10,115 nt of DNA, taken from contig NWUY0300096559.1 in assembly GCA_004151065.3 (NCBI GenBank), forward strand, positions 1 to 10,115, in the 5' to 3' direction. The translations under genes were made by a program, and so were the position numbers. The notes beneath the pieces are model-generated. The model did not search any database. It saw only the letters and a list, made by a program, of their open reading frames with translations, and was not told the origin of the DNA. This document shows positions 1-7,922 of this stretch, piece by piece. Numbering within the stretch: the first letter of the stretch is position 1; each line of letters begins with the position of its first letter. This DNA is from Larix sibirica (Eukaryota > Streptophyta > Pinopsida > Pinales > Pinaceae).

Positions 1-7
1 TCCGATC

Positions 8-247
8 ATGCCATGCACGAAGGGAAAATATTTTAAGGAAGGATTGTTCGCATTGTTGTTCAGATTAATGGGAATTTTCTTACTGGGAATCTCTGCACAC
101 AGTCCCCTCAATTATGTAAATGCAATTAGACTGGGTCTAGCTCTAATTCATACAAATTTAACTGCTACAGGCAAAGATTTAGACATAGATGGACACATGG
201 AGGGAGAGAAATTGAAACTCGATAATCAATTTGGAAGAATTAGGTAA
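8..247 (+). other. 79-codon ATG ORF, unrecognised
   Basis: An ATG-started frame runs 79 codons to a TAA. Its first third is hydrophobic (aromatic and leucine-rich, roughly residues 9-30). The rest is hydrophilic and ends in a charged stretch with several Asp, Glu, Lys and Arg. I recognise no domain or motif. A pyrimidine-then-CAG sequence around 94-102 could be a splice acceptor, so part of this could be an exon, but no matching donor or second exon is evident. The region just downstream (245-310) contains a weak short direct repeat around the words 'gattgctt'. The ORF could equally be chance: one open stretch of this size is not surprising in plant intergenic DNA. No promoter or terminator is visible. 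Confidence 0.12.
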
Positions 248-499
248 ATGACTGATTGCTTGAACGACATGAGGGAATAAGCAAATTATCGATTGCTTGG
301 ATGATAGGAATTAATCAGCCAGACGGTGCAGTAAGGAACAAATAACGCGTGGAATAACTTGTTGCACATTAGTCCTCTTGGTTGCTGGAAGATTCGTAAC
401 TTCTTTGTTCCCTTGTGTCTTTAAATATGTACACTCTTTCTAAGATTGTTCTTCTTGCCATTCTTGGATGCGATTATTCCCTCTTTGTTCACAATTCTT

Positions 500-991
500 G
501 GAACCTCTTCATTTCAGGAGAACCAATGACAGACGCCATAATCCCTCTCGCCTTCGCTATGTTCTACTGCAGTCGACTATTTTGCTACGGCCACAGTGGT
601 GCGGCTCAGTTGTTGAGCTTTGGAAACCTCCATTTCCAGCATGCATCCTCTATAAGCTACCACCATGATTAACTCATAGGGTTATCACCTAAAACCCCAC
701 AATGGACATGTATATTGTCAGATTTGATGTGCTCCCAGATTTTTTTCATGGATTCCCCTGGCTTCCATGCGGGGAATCTCATAGATGCCCAGGAACCTCT
801 TTATTTCAAGAGAACCAGGGACATCCACCATAATCGCTTTCCCATTCGCTATGTTTTACGACAGTTTTCTATTTTGCTACGGCCACGACGGTGCAGCTCG
901 GTTGTTGATCTCTAGAAGCCACCATTGCTAGCCTGCCTTCTCTGTAAGCGACCGCCATGATTAGCTCGCCGAATCATCACCTAAAACCCCA
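500..991. repeat. Diverged direct repeat pair, 292 bp apart, ungapped
   Basis: Bases 500-699 align to 792-991 without any gap at a constant offset of 292. I count 158 of 200 positions identical (79%). Shared landmarks are 'ggaacctctt' at the left, 'attttgctacggccac' in the middle and 'cacctaaaacccca' at the right. The homology extends weakly to the left of 500, with a small length difference. The two copies are separated by about 92 bp of less similar sequence. Both copies carry several short overlapping reading frames, including a 29-codon minus-strand frame with the same start and stop (666-577 and 958-869). The 42 differences fall 10, 15 and 17 on positions 1, 2 and 3 of the plus frame, which argues against protein constraint. 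This is an old tandem duplication of unknown sequence. Confidence 0.9.
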
Positions 992-999
992 GAGTGTTA

Positions 1000-1870
1000 G
1001 CCCTATTAAAAGTCTCAAGAAAGGAACACACAAAACAACCATATTTCCCCAATTTCACTCAATGAAAAACATTTGCAAAACCCTATTTCGTTGCCTCGAA
1101 GACGAAAAGTCAAAAAGTCCAGTAAAAGACAAAAAAAAAAAAGTTTGGTGAGTAACCACAGAACACTGGTTTTGTCTTAAACAAATGTCTTAAAACACCA
1201 CCACGTGTGGTAGTGTCAATTGTGAACCCAGGAAAAAGACAACTCACAAAATTTCAAACCCAGAAAACTGTAACTATAAAGTATTTCATACCTTCAATTT
1301 CAGACTTAGAATTTGCATCTTAGATTAATTCATTGTGTTTTGGTGTGTATATATATATGGCATTGTCTTCCTAAACCTGAAGACCCTAGGAATATTACCG
1401 AGTTGCATACGCGCCCTAATAAAAATAAAATAATAGCGTTATCAACCAGAGGGTCGTGGTGGTAGTTGGTCTATAGTATGTTCGTAATGAAAGGAATGAC
1501 CCCAACACTCTAACATGCGGTGTAATGTAGTTCATTTCAAGGTTTGGAACCTTAGAAATATTTCAGAGATGCAACCCCTTGCTATCCGGACAAGAGAATC
1601 TTTACCTTAAAATTAGTTACAGGAAGTCCTTGCACTATAATTTCTTTAAGTTTATTGTGAATTACTCTTCGATTTCAAAGAAATTACAATTCTTCATTCA
1701 TCATTCGAGTACATTGGTAAAACTACTGTTTTAAACAATTAGGTTATTGGTGTATATAAGAAATGAGATTTCATTTTAATTAACATGACTTTGGAATAAT
1801 AATAAAATTATATGTGAGAATGTATATTTAAATGTGATAAAAAAATATAAAATAAATCAATAAAAATATT
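1000..1870. other. Non-genic stretch with homopolymer and TA tracts
   Basis: No supportable gene lies here. A run of 12 A sits at 1131-1142, a GT/TA tract at 1343-1358, and a trivial 6-bp hairpin (aaggtt-tgg-aacctt) at 1539-1553. Between 1371 and 1620 the base composition is more even than in the flanks, but I see no open frame of note and no recognisable element. Confidence 0.6.
1195..1216. promoter_or_regulatory. Near-perfect hairpin containing a CACGTG G-box
   Basis: The 22-bp segment is an inverted repeat in which 10 of 11 arm positions pair, apart from the central base pair. It contains the hexamer CACGTG at 1202-1207, the core of the plant G-box bound by bZIP and bHLH transcription factors. 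The motif and symmetry are visible directly. Any regulatory role is inference, because no gene start is recognisable nearby and a CACGTG will occur by chance every few kilobases. Confidence 0.2.
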
Positions 1871-1873
1871 TTA

Positions 1874-1939
1874 ATTTAAATTATTATTATGATGATTTTA
1901 AATAATTATTATGATGATTTTAAATAATTATTATGATGA
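1874..1939. repeat. Tandem repeat, 22 bp x 3
   Basis: Three head-to-tail copies lie at 1874-1895, 1896-1917 and 1918-1939. Copies 2 and 3 are identical and copy 1 differs at two bases. The unit is A+T-rich and ends in 'attatgatga'. This is a minisatellite-like expansion, probably by replication slippage. Confidence 0.95.
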
Positions 1940-1974
1940 TGAATGTTATTGACATCAATCGACATCTATTTTGG

Positions 1975-2046
1975 TTTATCTGACTTTAGAAAAAGCAGAA
2001 ATTATTTGGATTTATCTGACTTTAGAAAAAGCAGAAATTATTTGGA
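1975..2046. repeat. Perfect tandem duplication, 36 bp x 2
   Basis: The 36-bp segment 1975-2010 is repeated exactly at 2011-2046. The absence of any mismatch indicates a recent event, or in principle an assembly artefact. Confidence 0.97.
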
Positions 2047-2089
2047 TTGCTTAAAATTTATTTTTTTTTTGCTAAAAAATCTTGAAGAG

Positions 2090-2151
2090 AACCATTCCAA
2101 AGTGAATATGTACCAAATATAACCATTCCAAAGTGAATATGTACCAAATAT
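2090..2151. repeat. Perfect tandem duplication, 31 bp x 2
   Basis: The 31-bp segment 2090-2120, starting 'aaccattccaaagtg', is repeated exactly at 2121-2151. It follows the 36-bp pair after only 43 bp, but the two units share no sequence, so they are separate events. Confidence 0.97.
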
Positions 2152-2155
2152 TTTC

Positions 2156-2270
2156 AAATTGAGATCTAATGTCGGTGTTTAATGAATTGTCCAACCATTG
2201 CACCACAATTTTTCCTAAATTTAAATCTAATAGTATTTTTAATGATTTAGCCAAGAGTTGACATCTTTGT
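2156..2270. repeat. Diverged tandem pair, about 61 bp
   Basis: Bases from 2156 and from 2217 both begin 'aaatt', followed shortly by 'atctaat' and then 'aatga' and 'ccaa' in the same order. The offset is 61 bp, with at least one single-base indel. Similarity is roughly 70% by eye, so this is an older duplication than its left-hand neighbours. A minus-strand ORF of 67 codons spanning this and the 31-bp pair is a by-product of the repeats. Confidence 0.55.
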
Positions 2271-2279
2271 GCCAACCTT

Positions 2280-2986
2280 GCAATGGTTTAGACTAGAATT
2301 TAGAGCAATTTTAGGAGTCCTCTTTTTATCCATGTTAATTGCCTTGTGTTTATGCATTAGGTACCTAGTCATAACTATGTTCTCAATGGGCGATAGACTT
2401 GCTTCTATGATGAGGATAGGATGGCCTGTATTGCTTTTAATTTTAAGATTATAGGTTATAAAATGTTTTTATATTACATACACAATACCTGCGTTAGCTA
2501 TTCGGGATACAGGGTATCAATATTTTTTTTTCCTTTAGCTTCTAATCAATATGCACATAAGAGATGGATTGTGTTAGCCTCATTAATAAGTTAAGCATAT
2601 TTGGCATATAGAAACCAAGACTATTTGTAGAGATTAAGCTATATAGGGCAAACAATAAGACATCTTACACCTGTTCATAAACTTCTCTTCTATCATTTGC
2701 TTGCATGTAGTTAAGATATTAACTCCTACCATTTGTTAATCATATTTGCATTAATCTCATAATTAAATAAACTACATTACTCATATAGTAACATAATCAA
2801 CAATAAAGAATGAAATACATAGGGCAAGATCCTCAAAAATAAATCTTCATTATTACTTCAAAGTAAATACGATGTGTATGTTATCAGGCTTACTATTCAT
2901 ACTTCTCTTCAGTATAGATATTTACACAGTTTGCTATAACATAACTGTAGTATTTGCATATTACCATAGTCTATTATAAATTTACT
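2280..2986. other. A+T-rich non-genic stretch
   Basis: I find no gene or RNA here. A 61-codon plus frame at 2269-2454 has a hydrophobic, low-complexity product with no motif, and I treat it as chance. Short T runs occur near 2521. Confidence 0.6.
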
Positions 2987-3033
2987 ATCTACAATGAGAG
3001 TTTTTTTTTTCTTGGGGATCTACAATGAGAGTT
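2987..3033 (-). mobile_element. 16-bp target-site-duplication-like pair around a short A-tail insert
   Basis: The 16-bp word 'atctacaatgagagtt' occurs at 2987-3002 and again, perfectly, at 3018-3033. Between the copies are 15 bases: eight T (continuing the T of the first copy to make a run of ten), then 'cttgggg'. Read on the minus strand this is a few bases (CCCCAAG) followed by an A run, flanked by a direct repeat. That is the expected footprint of a target-primed (LINE/SINE-type) insertion truncated almost to nothing. The structure is seen directly; the mechanism is inference. Slippage combined with a local duplication could produce the same pattern. Confidence 0.4.
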
Positions 3034-3174
3034 ATTAAGGTTAATATTGTATTAAGATCGCCAATCGACTATGAAAAAATATATAAATCGAGTAAACTTA
3101 TTATTATTTTCATAATTATTTTAATAAAAATTTAAAATTCTCATTTGTATATACGCCAATAGATTTTTAGTAAA

Positions 3175-3242
3175 TTTTTGCACTCCACGTACATTTATCC
3201 CTATTAATTTTTTGAACTCCACCTACATGTACCTCTACCTCC
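3175..3242. repeat. Diverged tandem pair, 34 bp
   Basis: The segment around 3175 ('tttttgcactccacgtacat') recurs 34 bp later, from about 3209, as a version reading 'actccacctacatgtacc'. Roughly three quarters of positions match by eye. It is short and diverged, so confidence is moderate. Confidence 0.5.
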
Positions 3243-3543
3243 ATTGAGTCCATTCCTCAGAGAAATTTTGACTTTTTAAAACTTTATGTATATTTATTAC
3301 ACAACTTTCAATCATTCACCAACATTTTAGTAATAGTTTGCTTAGTCAACATCTTAATCATTAGAGTTTATGTAAATATGCAATAAAAGCATGTAATTAA
3401 TACAAATATATTGAAGTATTTATAAAATTTCAAAAAACATATTTAATTAATTATTTCAAGAGAGAAATTGTATAAATCTTCATACCATTAACTCAATGTC
3501 ATTGAAATTATCCTAACTTACTATGTCTCTTGACTACTAATAT
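3243..3543. other. Very A+T-rich stretch without recognisable features
   Basis: Bases 3361-3420 are 11/60 G+C by direct count. I see no open frame of note, no repeat and no RNA gene. Confidence 0.6.
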
Positions 3544-3551
3544 TCACTAAT

Positions 3552-3825
3552 CAATAGTGTAAAATAATGTATTGTTTTTCTTAAGCTGTTAAATGTTAAA
3601 TACTCTATATTTTTAATCTCCAACATATTGACTATGTGCAAGAACACTTAGATGTGACACCAAAGTCATTCTTTTAGGACACTTACTCAATAGTGCAAAA
3701 TAATGTATTGTTTTTCTTAATCTGTTCAATGTTAAAAATACTCTTTAGTTTTAATCTCCCACATATTGACTATGTGCAAGAACACTTAGATATGACACCA
3801 AAGTCATTCTTTTAGGACACTTACT
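3552..3825. repeat. Tandem duplication, about 137 bp x 2
   Basis: Copy 1 is 3552-3687 (136 bp) and copy 2 is 3688-3825 (138 bp). The copies differ by about eight substitutions and one 2-bp length change, so they are about 94% identical. Shared landmarks are 'ataatgtattgtttttctt', 'tgactatgtgcaagaacac' and 'tcattcttttaggacac'. The first bases of a third unit ('caa') follow at 3826, and a diverged piece of the unit's end precedes copy 1 (3544-3551). No coding frame spans it. It is consistent with a local duplication of intergenic sequence and is younger than the 292-bp pair. Confidence 0.95.
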
Positions 3826-3829
3826 CAAC

Positions 3830-4470
3830 ATTGACATCATGTAGAGCTCCAATTTCGCAATATGTAGTAACTTATGTTACGTATTTGTTGGATCTATTAT
3901 CAAAATTTTCCTGAATCCAACATGCATTTAGAATATCCAATTAATGTTTGACTATTTCTTTGGACTTGGAATGTGTTATTAAAATCTTAAAATCTGCAAA
4001 CTACCATATGCATCGGGCACACAAAAAGATTTAATTATTCATTTGAAGTGGTATATTTTCCTCCAACATGTAAGGAGTTCATCTTTATCAAACTATGTTG
4101 ACTTGTTTGCAATGACATATAAACTCTTTCAACATAACCTTTCCACCATTATCACTCAACTCTTTAATGTGAGCCAAGTATATGATATGTCCCAAGGGTA
4201 GGTGGTTGAGGAGAGATGTTTTATTTATATCTTGTTTTCATAGTGGATCTATTTGATCAAGTCAACTATAACAAGTGATTGAAGAATTAGTAGCGATCTC
4301 ATAAATAAAATGACAGATGGTGGTGATGTGATTCGATTTCCCCTGTCTTGTTGTGTTATTTTTTTGTTGATTAACATCATGTGAGTATATTACTACATGG
4401 TGCAAACCAGGGTAATTTTTAGGGGCGAAATTTAGCCTGGAAGCAAATTAATATTCACAAACAACCATGC
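3830..4470. other. Non-genic stretch
   Basis: The sequence is A+T-rich with no supportable ORF, RNA gene or repeat. Both strands were read, and frames close within a few dozen codons. Confidence 0.55.
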
Positions 4471-4476
4471 ATCACA

Positions 4477-4522
4477 GAAGAGAAAATTGCTAATGCATAG
4501 AAGAGGAATCTGCTAATGCATA
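4477..4522. repeat. Tandem duplication, 23 bp x 2, three mismatches
   Basis: Bases 4477-4499 and 4500-4522 share 'gaagag' at the left and 'tgctaatgcata' at the right, with three mismatches between. Because 23 is not a multiple of three, the duplication would shift any frame running through it. It lies exactly where the coding-like stretch at 4494-4691 begins. Confidence 0.85.
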
Positions 4523-4691
4523 CAAAGATGCCACAAACAAATCTAAGTTGAAAGGTGCAATTACCAACTTTTCTAAAGAATTTGATATAGATTCCTCGTT
4601 AGAGGCACCTTTAAGATCTCTTAGAGAGTAGAAAAGCATATTTAGAGAGGCACAAAAGAGAAGGTCATTGAATAAAAAAAAGGAGAGATGA
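4494..4691 (+). pseudogene. Broken coding-like stretch, unrecognised
   Basis: One plus frame stays open from 4494 for 45 codons, meets a TAG at 4629-4631, then continues 19 codons to a TGA at 4689-4691. The translation is hydrophilic and helix-prone, with many Lys, Glu, Ala, Ser and Leu. It includes 'SKLKGAITNFSKEFDIDSSL' and a basic tail rich in Arg and Lys, quite unlike the Phe/Ile/Tyr-heavy noise of neighbouring frames. Upstream, the frame is cut by the 23-bp duplication: read across a single unit it would extend left by several codons. No domain is recognised. A decayed retroelement or gene fragment is possible, but chance cannot be excluded because the piece is short. No splice sites or promoter were identified. 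Confidence 0.2.
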
Positions 4692-4699
4692 GGATGAAA

Positions 4700-5510
4700 T
4701 CTGACTGGATGATAATGCAACAAAGCTCTCGTGGGATTTTACTACTACTTGGAGAAGCCTACCAAAATTGCTTGATGGTGATTCTCCTTAATTATTTGGA
4801 TTTAAAAATGATATTAGAGTGATGATATGGGGTAGTAGAGAATTGTTTTAAATATGTGTTCAAAAGTCTAATAATTACTTATGTGCTATAGTATTATTAA
4901 AGCTTAATTGAGCCTTTATAGAAAAGAAAAATTGTCCATGGTGTTTTTTTTAATATGGGATGCATAATGGGATTTAAAGTGTAAATTTAACATATGCTAT
5001 GCTTTTTTTCTTGATAATTTCAAGAGTTATTGATGCTCTGTTTAATTTAATGGGACTTTCACTTGAATGGTCCGTCGACAAGGGAAGGAGGGCTAAGGGG
5101 AAAAATTTACACTGGTTGGAAAACTCTTTGGAAATATTCTCTAAATCAGGAAGAAGATGGTTGCTTTGAAAGCTATATTGCGAAACAACTACCATGCTTC
5201 CTCTTGGGATAAGGTTGTAATTGCATGGATTTTCATGTGTTCATTTGTCAAACCAGATCTCCATTGCGAGTAGAGAATACAACTTTTCTTCCTCCTTCAT
5301 TACCAAATTCTACTCCTAATTGTTTTACATTGAGTGGAGCCCACATGTCGTCTAAACAAATTCCTCTTCCTCAATCAATGTTAGAATTGAAAACATTGAG
5401 GTCTATATTGATTGTCTGAGCAATACAACTCTGCAAATTTTACATTGTCCATGCCCTTTCAATTACCATGGAAGACATAGAACACGACCAAAATTTGCTT
5501 TGTGATGCAT
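4700..5510. other. Non-genic stretch with scattered short frames
   Basis: Several plus frames of 30-65 codons occur, including an ATG frame at 5225-5419 with a Pro/Ser-rich product. None shows a motif I recognise. A purine-rich tract at about 5080-5106 is visible, but without flanking terminal repeats it cannot be called a retroelement polypurine tract. Confidence 0.5.
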
Positions 5511-5513
5511 ATG

Positions 5514-6117
5514 TATATTTCTTAAGGATTTTATATTGGTCAACAATAGTGTTTTGCAAATCAACCAAGTTGCAAACATATCTATTATGATGAAATTTTC
5601 ACTTGAAAGTTCTCAAATATTCAATGTTATTTAGTGATTTGGATAATGTAGCTATGGTTTTCAAAACTACTACTGAGATATGCTTTTAGAATGTTGGTAA
5701 TTGCCCTCATATCTTGGTTGATGCATATTCAAGTGTTCAGTCATCTTCACTAAACAAAGTTTGATGCATATTTTATTTTTGAAAGCATATTTTCATGTAT
5801 GAGCCAAAATTAGAGTTTTGAATTGTTCCCACTCAACCAAGTTGTAGTGGAATCTTGTGATGAAATTGTCACTCGGACGTTTTGGCAAATATCTTGTGTT
5901 ATTTAGTGACTTACATAATGTAGCCATGGTTCTTACCATACTAATGAGATATGCTTCCAAAATTGTGGTAATTGCTTTCATCTCTTGGTTGGTGATGCAT
6001 ATTTAAGTGTTCTTCATCTATCTGCACTAAGCAAAGGTTGATGCACATTTTATTCTTGATGTATATTTTTCATTTTATGCTAATGAGATATGCTTCCAGG
6101 ATGTTAGTAACTGAACC
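5514..6117 (-). repeat. Diverged tandem array, about 270-bp unit, 2.3 copies
   Basis: Unit A (about 5514-5762), unit B (about 5763-6039) and a truncated unit C (about 6040-6117) share ordered landmarks: 'gatgcatat', 'tcaaccaagttg', 'gatgaaatt', 'gttatttagtga', 'gagatatgctt', and 'gatgca' again. Landmark offsets between A and B run from 270 to 277 bp inside the unit, so small indels are present. Unit C has lost the middle of the unit: 'ctaatgagatatgcttcca' of B (5941-5959) recurs at 6080-6098. On the minus strand all three copies can be read as a similar peptide: AITNILKAYLSS (A), AITTILEAYLIS (B) and SVTNILEAYLIS (C). In B this frame is open for 62 ATG-started codons (5981-5793). The sequence origin is unrecognised; it may be duplicated pieces of a decayed minus-strand reading frame. 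Confidence 0.85.
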
Positions 6118-6147
6118 GATAAACAACTCTAGGGTAGATTGTTTCAT
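6070..6147 (-). other. 25-codon minus-strand ATG ORF in truncated repeat copy C
   Basis: A minus-strand ATG at 6147-6145 opens 25 codons ending with TGA at 6072-6070. Its second half is the repeat-encoded peptide SVTNILEAYLIS. The first half (Met-Lys-Gln-Ser onwards) lies outside the repeat. It is short and without a motif, listed because it is the version of the repeat peptide that has its own clean ATG. Coding status is doubtful. Confidence 0.12.
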
Positions 6148-6204
6148 AGCTAAACCATATTAAGTGCCTGTCAAGTTTCTCTCCATGTGAAATTTTAGCA
6201 CAAT

Positions 6205-6423
6205 TCAAGTACCCAAAGTAAAATTTTGTTTTTTACAGCTATAATGAAGAGTTAAATTAGCAAAATAGAAGTGCTTACATACATGGGCGACCATTTTAAT
6301 ACCTCCAAGCACATAAAATATCTTATGGATTCCGTGTACTCTTATTTTCTTGACCATCTGGCAACTTGCTCCTCTAAGTTTGAAGGCATTCAAACTTGCA
6401 TTTGAAGCAAATTTGGTTCCCAT
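6205..6423 (-). other. 72-codon minus-strand ATG ORF, unrecognised
   Basis: The frame opens with ATG on the minus strand at 6423-6421 and closes at 6205. The product is basic: Ala/Ser/Asn-rich at the start, then Lys/Arg/His-rich, then Val/Phe/Tyr-rich. It contains four scattered Cys and several His, but no spacing that matches a zinc finger I know. It reads in the same direction as the peptide repeated in the 5514-6117 array, about 90 bp upstream of it, so both could belong to one decayed minus-strand gene. No splice sites link them convincingly. The 9-bp hairpin at 6376-6397 lies inside it. Confidence 0.15.
6376..6397. repeat. Perfect 9-bp inverted repeat with 4-base loop
   Basis: The arms aagtttgaa and ttcaaactt flank the loop ggca. 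The stem is perfect but short. It is too small for a plant microRNA precursor and is not followed by a T run that would suggest a terminator. Confidence 0.5.
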
Positions 6424-6429
6424 TTTTTA

Positions 6430-7095
6430 TTTGTGACAAGCTAGATGCAAAAAAATTTCTTTAGATGTGTGATAAAAATGACCACATTAGAGAGAATCTA
6501 GGTGCAAGAATGAATAATAGAAAGTCAAGATAATTAATTGTATTGTTCTCTTGACCCTCAATGCACAATTTGTGCTATTCTCTTTATTTGCATCAACATT
6601 TTATCATTTTTTTATTTGAGTAAAAGGTTGTCCATTGCATCTTTGATAGTGAAACATTTGTCTTGGAATCTAGGCGTGAAGTGAAGCACCCAATTTTTTT
6701 GTTATTTTATTGTTTTCTACATGGCATTTCAATAATGAGGAGGGAACTCTTCATGAGATCTATTTCACTATTCTCTTTCTTGCTTCGTCACATTTACTTT
6801 ACTCTCTGTTTATTTTATTTTTCTTTTCGGCATTCTTTTGCACCTTCTGAAACAATTGCTAATTATATTTTAGGACAACATTTTATACAAAGAACAATGT
6901 AGCTAGTATGTTTTGGGGAAATAAAATTTAAATTTAGCTTCACGTTAAAGAAAGTGACAAATAGTTCTTTATCACCAATCAATTTTAGGTTACGTGACAA
7001 TAATGCAAGCCATTTAAGTATTTTATATATCACTTAAATAAGGTTAGAATGTCACTTTTGTAGTGGGACATATTGCTAATGTTTTTTTTTAATTG
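6430..7095. other. A+T-rich non-genic stretch
   Basis: A plus frame at 6663-6902 is open for 79 codons but starts with TTG. Its product is Phe/Leu/Ser-rich low-complexity sequence without a motif. A 7-bp inverted repeat (tttaagt/acttaaa) lies at 7013-7038. I see nothing else supportable. Confidence 0.5.
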
Positions 7096-7102
7096 TAATT
7101 GC

Positions 7103-7417
7103 GTGAAATGTTTTTTAAGTGATATTTTAGGCTCATATTTAATAATAGAAAGCTCAAAGCAATATGAGGAGGTAATGTATATAAATGGAAATTAATTATT
7201 ATTTTTAAATATTATATGTGTGAAATGTTTTTAATGATATTTCAGTCTCACATTTAATATGGAAAGGTCCAAGCAACATGAGGTGGCAATGTAAATAAAT
7301 GGAAATTAATTTTTATTTTTTAAAATATTATATGTATGAAATGTACATTTAATAGTAGAAAGGTCAAAGCAACATGAGGAGAAATGAAAATTATTTTTTT
7401 TATAAATATTATATGTA
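7103..7417. repeat. Tandem array, about 116-bp unit, 3 copies, third shortened
   Basis: Copies begin at 'tgaaatgt' near 7103, 7220 and 7336. Landmarks in order are 'catttaat', 'gaaag.tc.aagcaa.atgagg', 'aatggaaattaat' and 'atattatatgt'. Copies 1 and 2 are 117 and 116 bp. Copy 3 (about 82 bp) lacks the stretch between 'gaaatgt' and 'catttaat' and part of the 'ggcaatgtaaataaat' region. The copies are diverged at many positions. No reading frame spans them. Confidence 0.9.
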
Positions 7418-7419
7418 TT

Positions 7420-7770
7420 TTGATTATATATTATTAATATAAATTTATGTTAAATTTAGTTTTATAATTTATTAGAAAAATTAAAATTATAAACATGAAA
7501 TTGTTTTTGAAAGAGAAAAATACGAAGAAGGTTTGTATCTAAATGGATTCTATTCCTTCCCATGTTTGATAAAGGTTGATATATGTTGATTTAACTTCAA
7601 ATAATCCAAAATGATAGCTTAGATTTGTGTTACTTTATATAGTTTCCTTACTTAATTAGTAATAGTCACGCATGAAAACTCGTAAAAGCCATCTCATTAT
7701 TTTCATCAATTGTCCTGGTATGTAAATGCGAGACAAACAAGATATTTTAACCTAATTTATCTATTATAAT
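7420..7770. other. Extremely A+T-rich stretch
   Basis: No gene is seen. An imperfect 11-bp inverted repeat (gttttataattt / aaattataaac) occupies 7459-7494. Together with the adjacent TA tract this is the kind of easily unwound DNA found in matrix-attachment regions, but nothing specific supports that. Confidence 0.4.
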
Positions 7771-7796
7771 TATATATATATATATATATATATATA
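7771..7796. repeat. (TA)13 microsatellite
   Basis: Thirteen uninterrupted TA dinucleotides are visible, with A+T-only flanks on the left. Confidence 0.98.
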
Positions 7797-7806
7797 GTTT
7801 GTTTAC

Positions 7807-7856
7807 TTTATCTATATTAATTTAATTTGTATATTTTTATTTTTAATATAGATAAA
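7807..7856. repeat. Perfect 14-bp inverted repeat, 22-bp spacer
   Basis: The arm tttatctatattaa (7807-7820) is perfectly complementary to ttaatatagataaa (7843-7856). Ten bases separate it from the (TA)13 tract. It could be a hairpin or the collapsed ends of a tiny TA-targeting element. With arms made almost wholly of A and T, chance and slippage remain likely. Confidence 0.6.
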
Positions 7857-7922
7857 TATATAGAATCTACATTCATAAGAACAACACTAAAATTGAAGTT
7901 TGGTTGCTTGTGTGTTCTCCAG

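Noticed and set aside
415-915. Three plus-strand frames over the 292-bp repeat pair as real small proteins
   Set aside because: The copies differ without codon periodicity (10/15/17 over positions 1-3). One copy has a stop where the other is open, and the 415 frame starts with GTG.
685-990. 'cctaaaacccc' words as interstitial telomere repeats
   Set aside because: The plant telomere unit is CCCTAAA. These words occur once per copy of the 292-bp repeat and are not in tandem.
1874-2151. Closely spaced repeats that might suggest a CRISPR array
   Set aside because: The copies are head-to-tail without unique spacers of constant length, the units differ from one block to the next, and no cas-like gene is present.
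2072-2275. Minus-strand ORF of 67 codons
   Set aside because: It is produced by the 31-bp and 61-bp duplications, repeats its own residues, and contains no motif.
6663-6902. Plus-strand open frame of 79 codons
   Set aside because: It starts with TTG, the product is Phe/Leu/Ser low complexity, and there is no leader or motif.
7103-7417. Array as a centromeric or major satellite
   Set aside because: There are only three diverged copies, the last one truncated, so it is a local duplication. A genome-wide search would be needed to claim a satellite.
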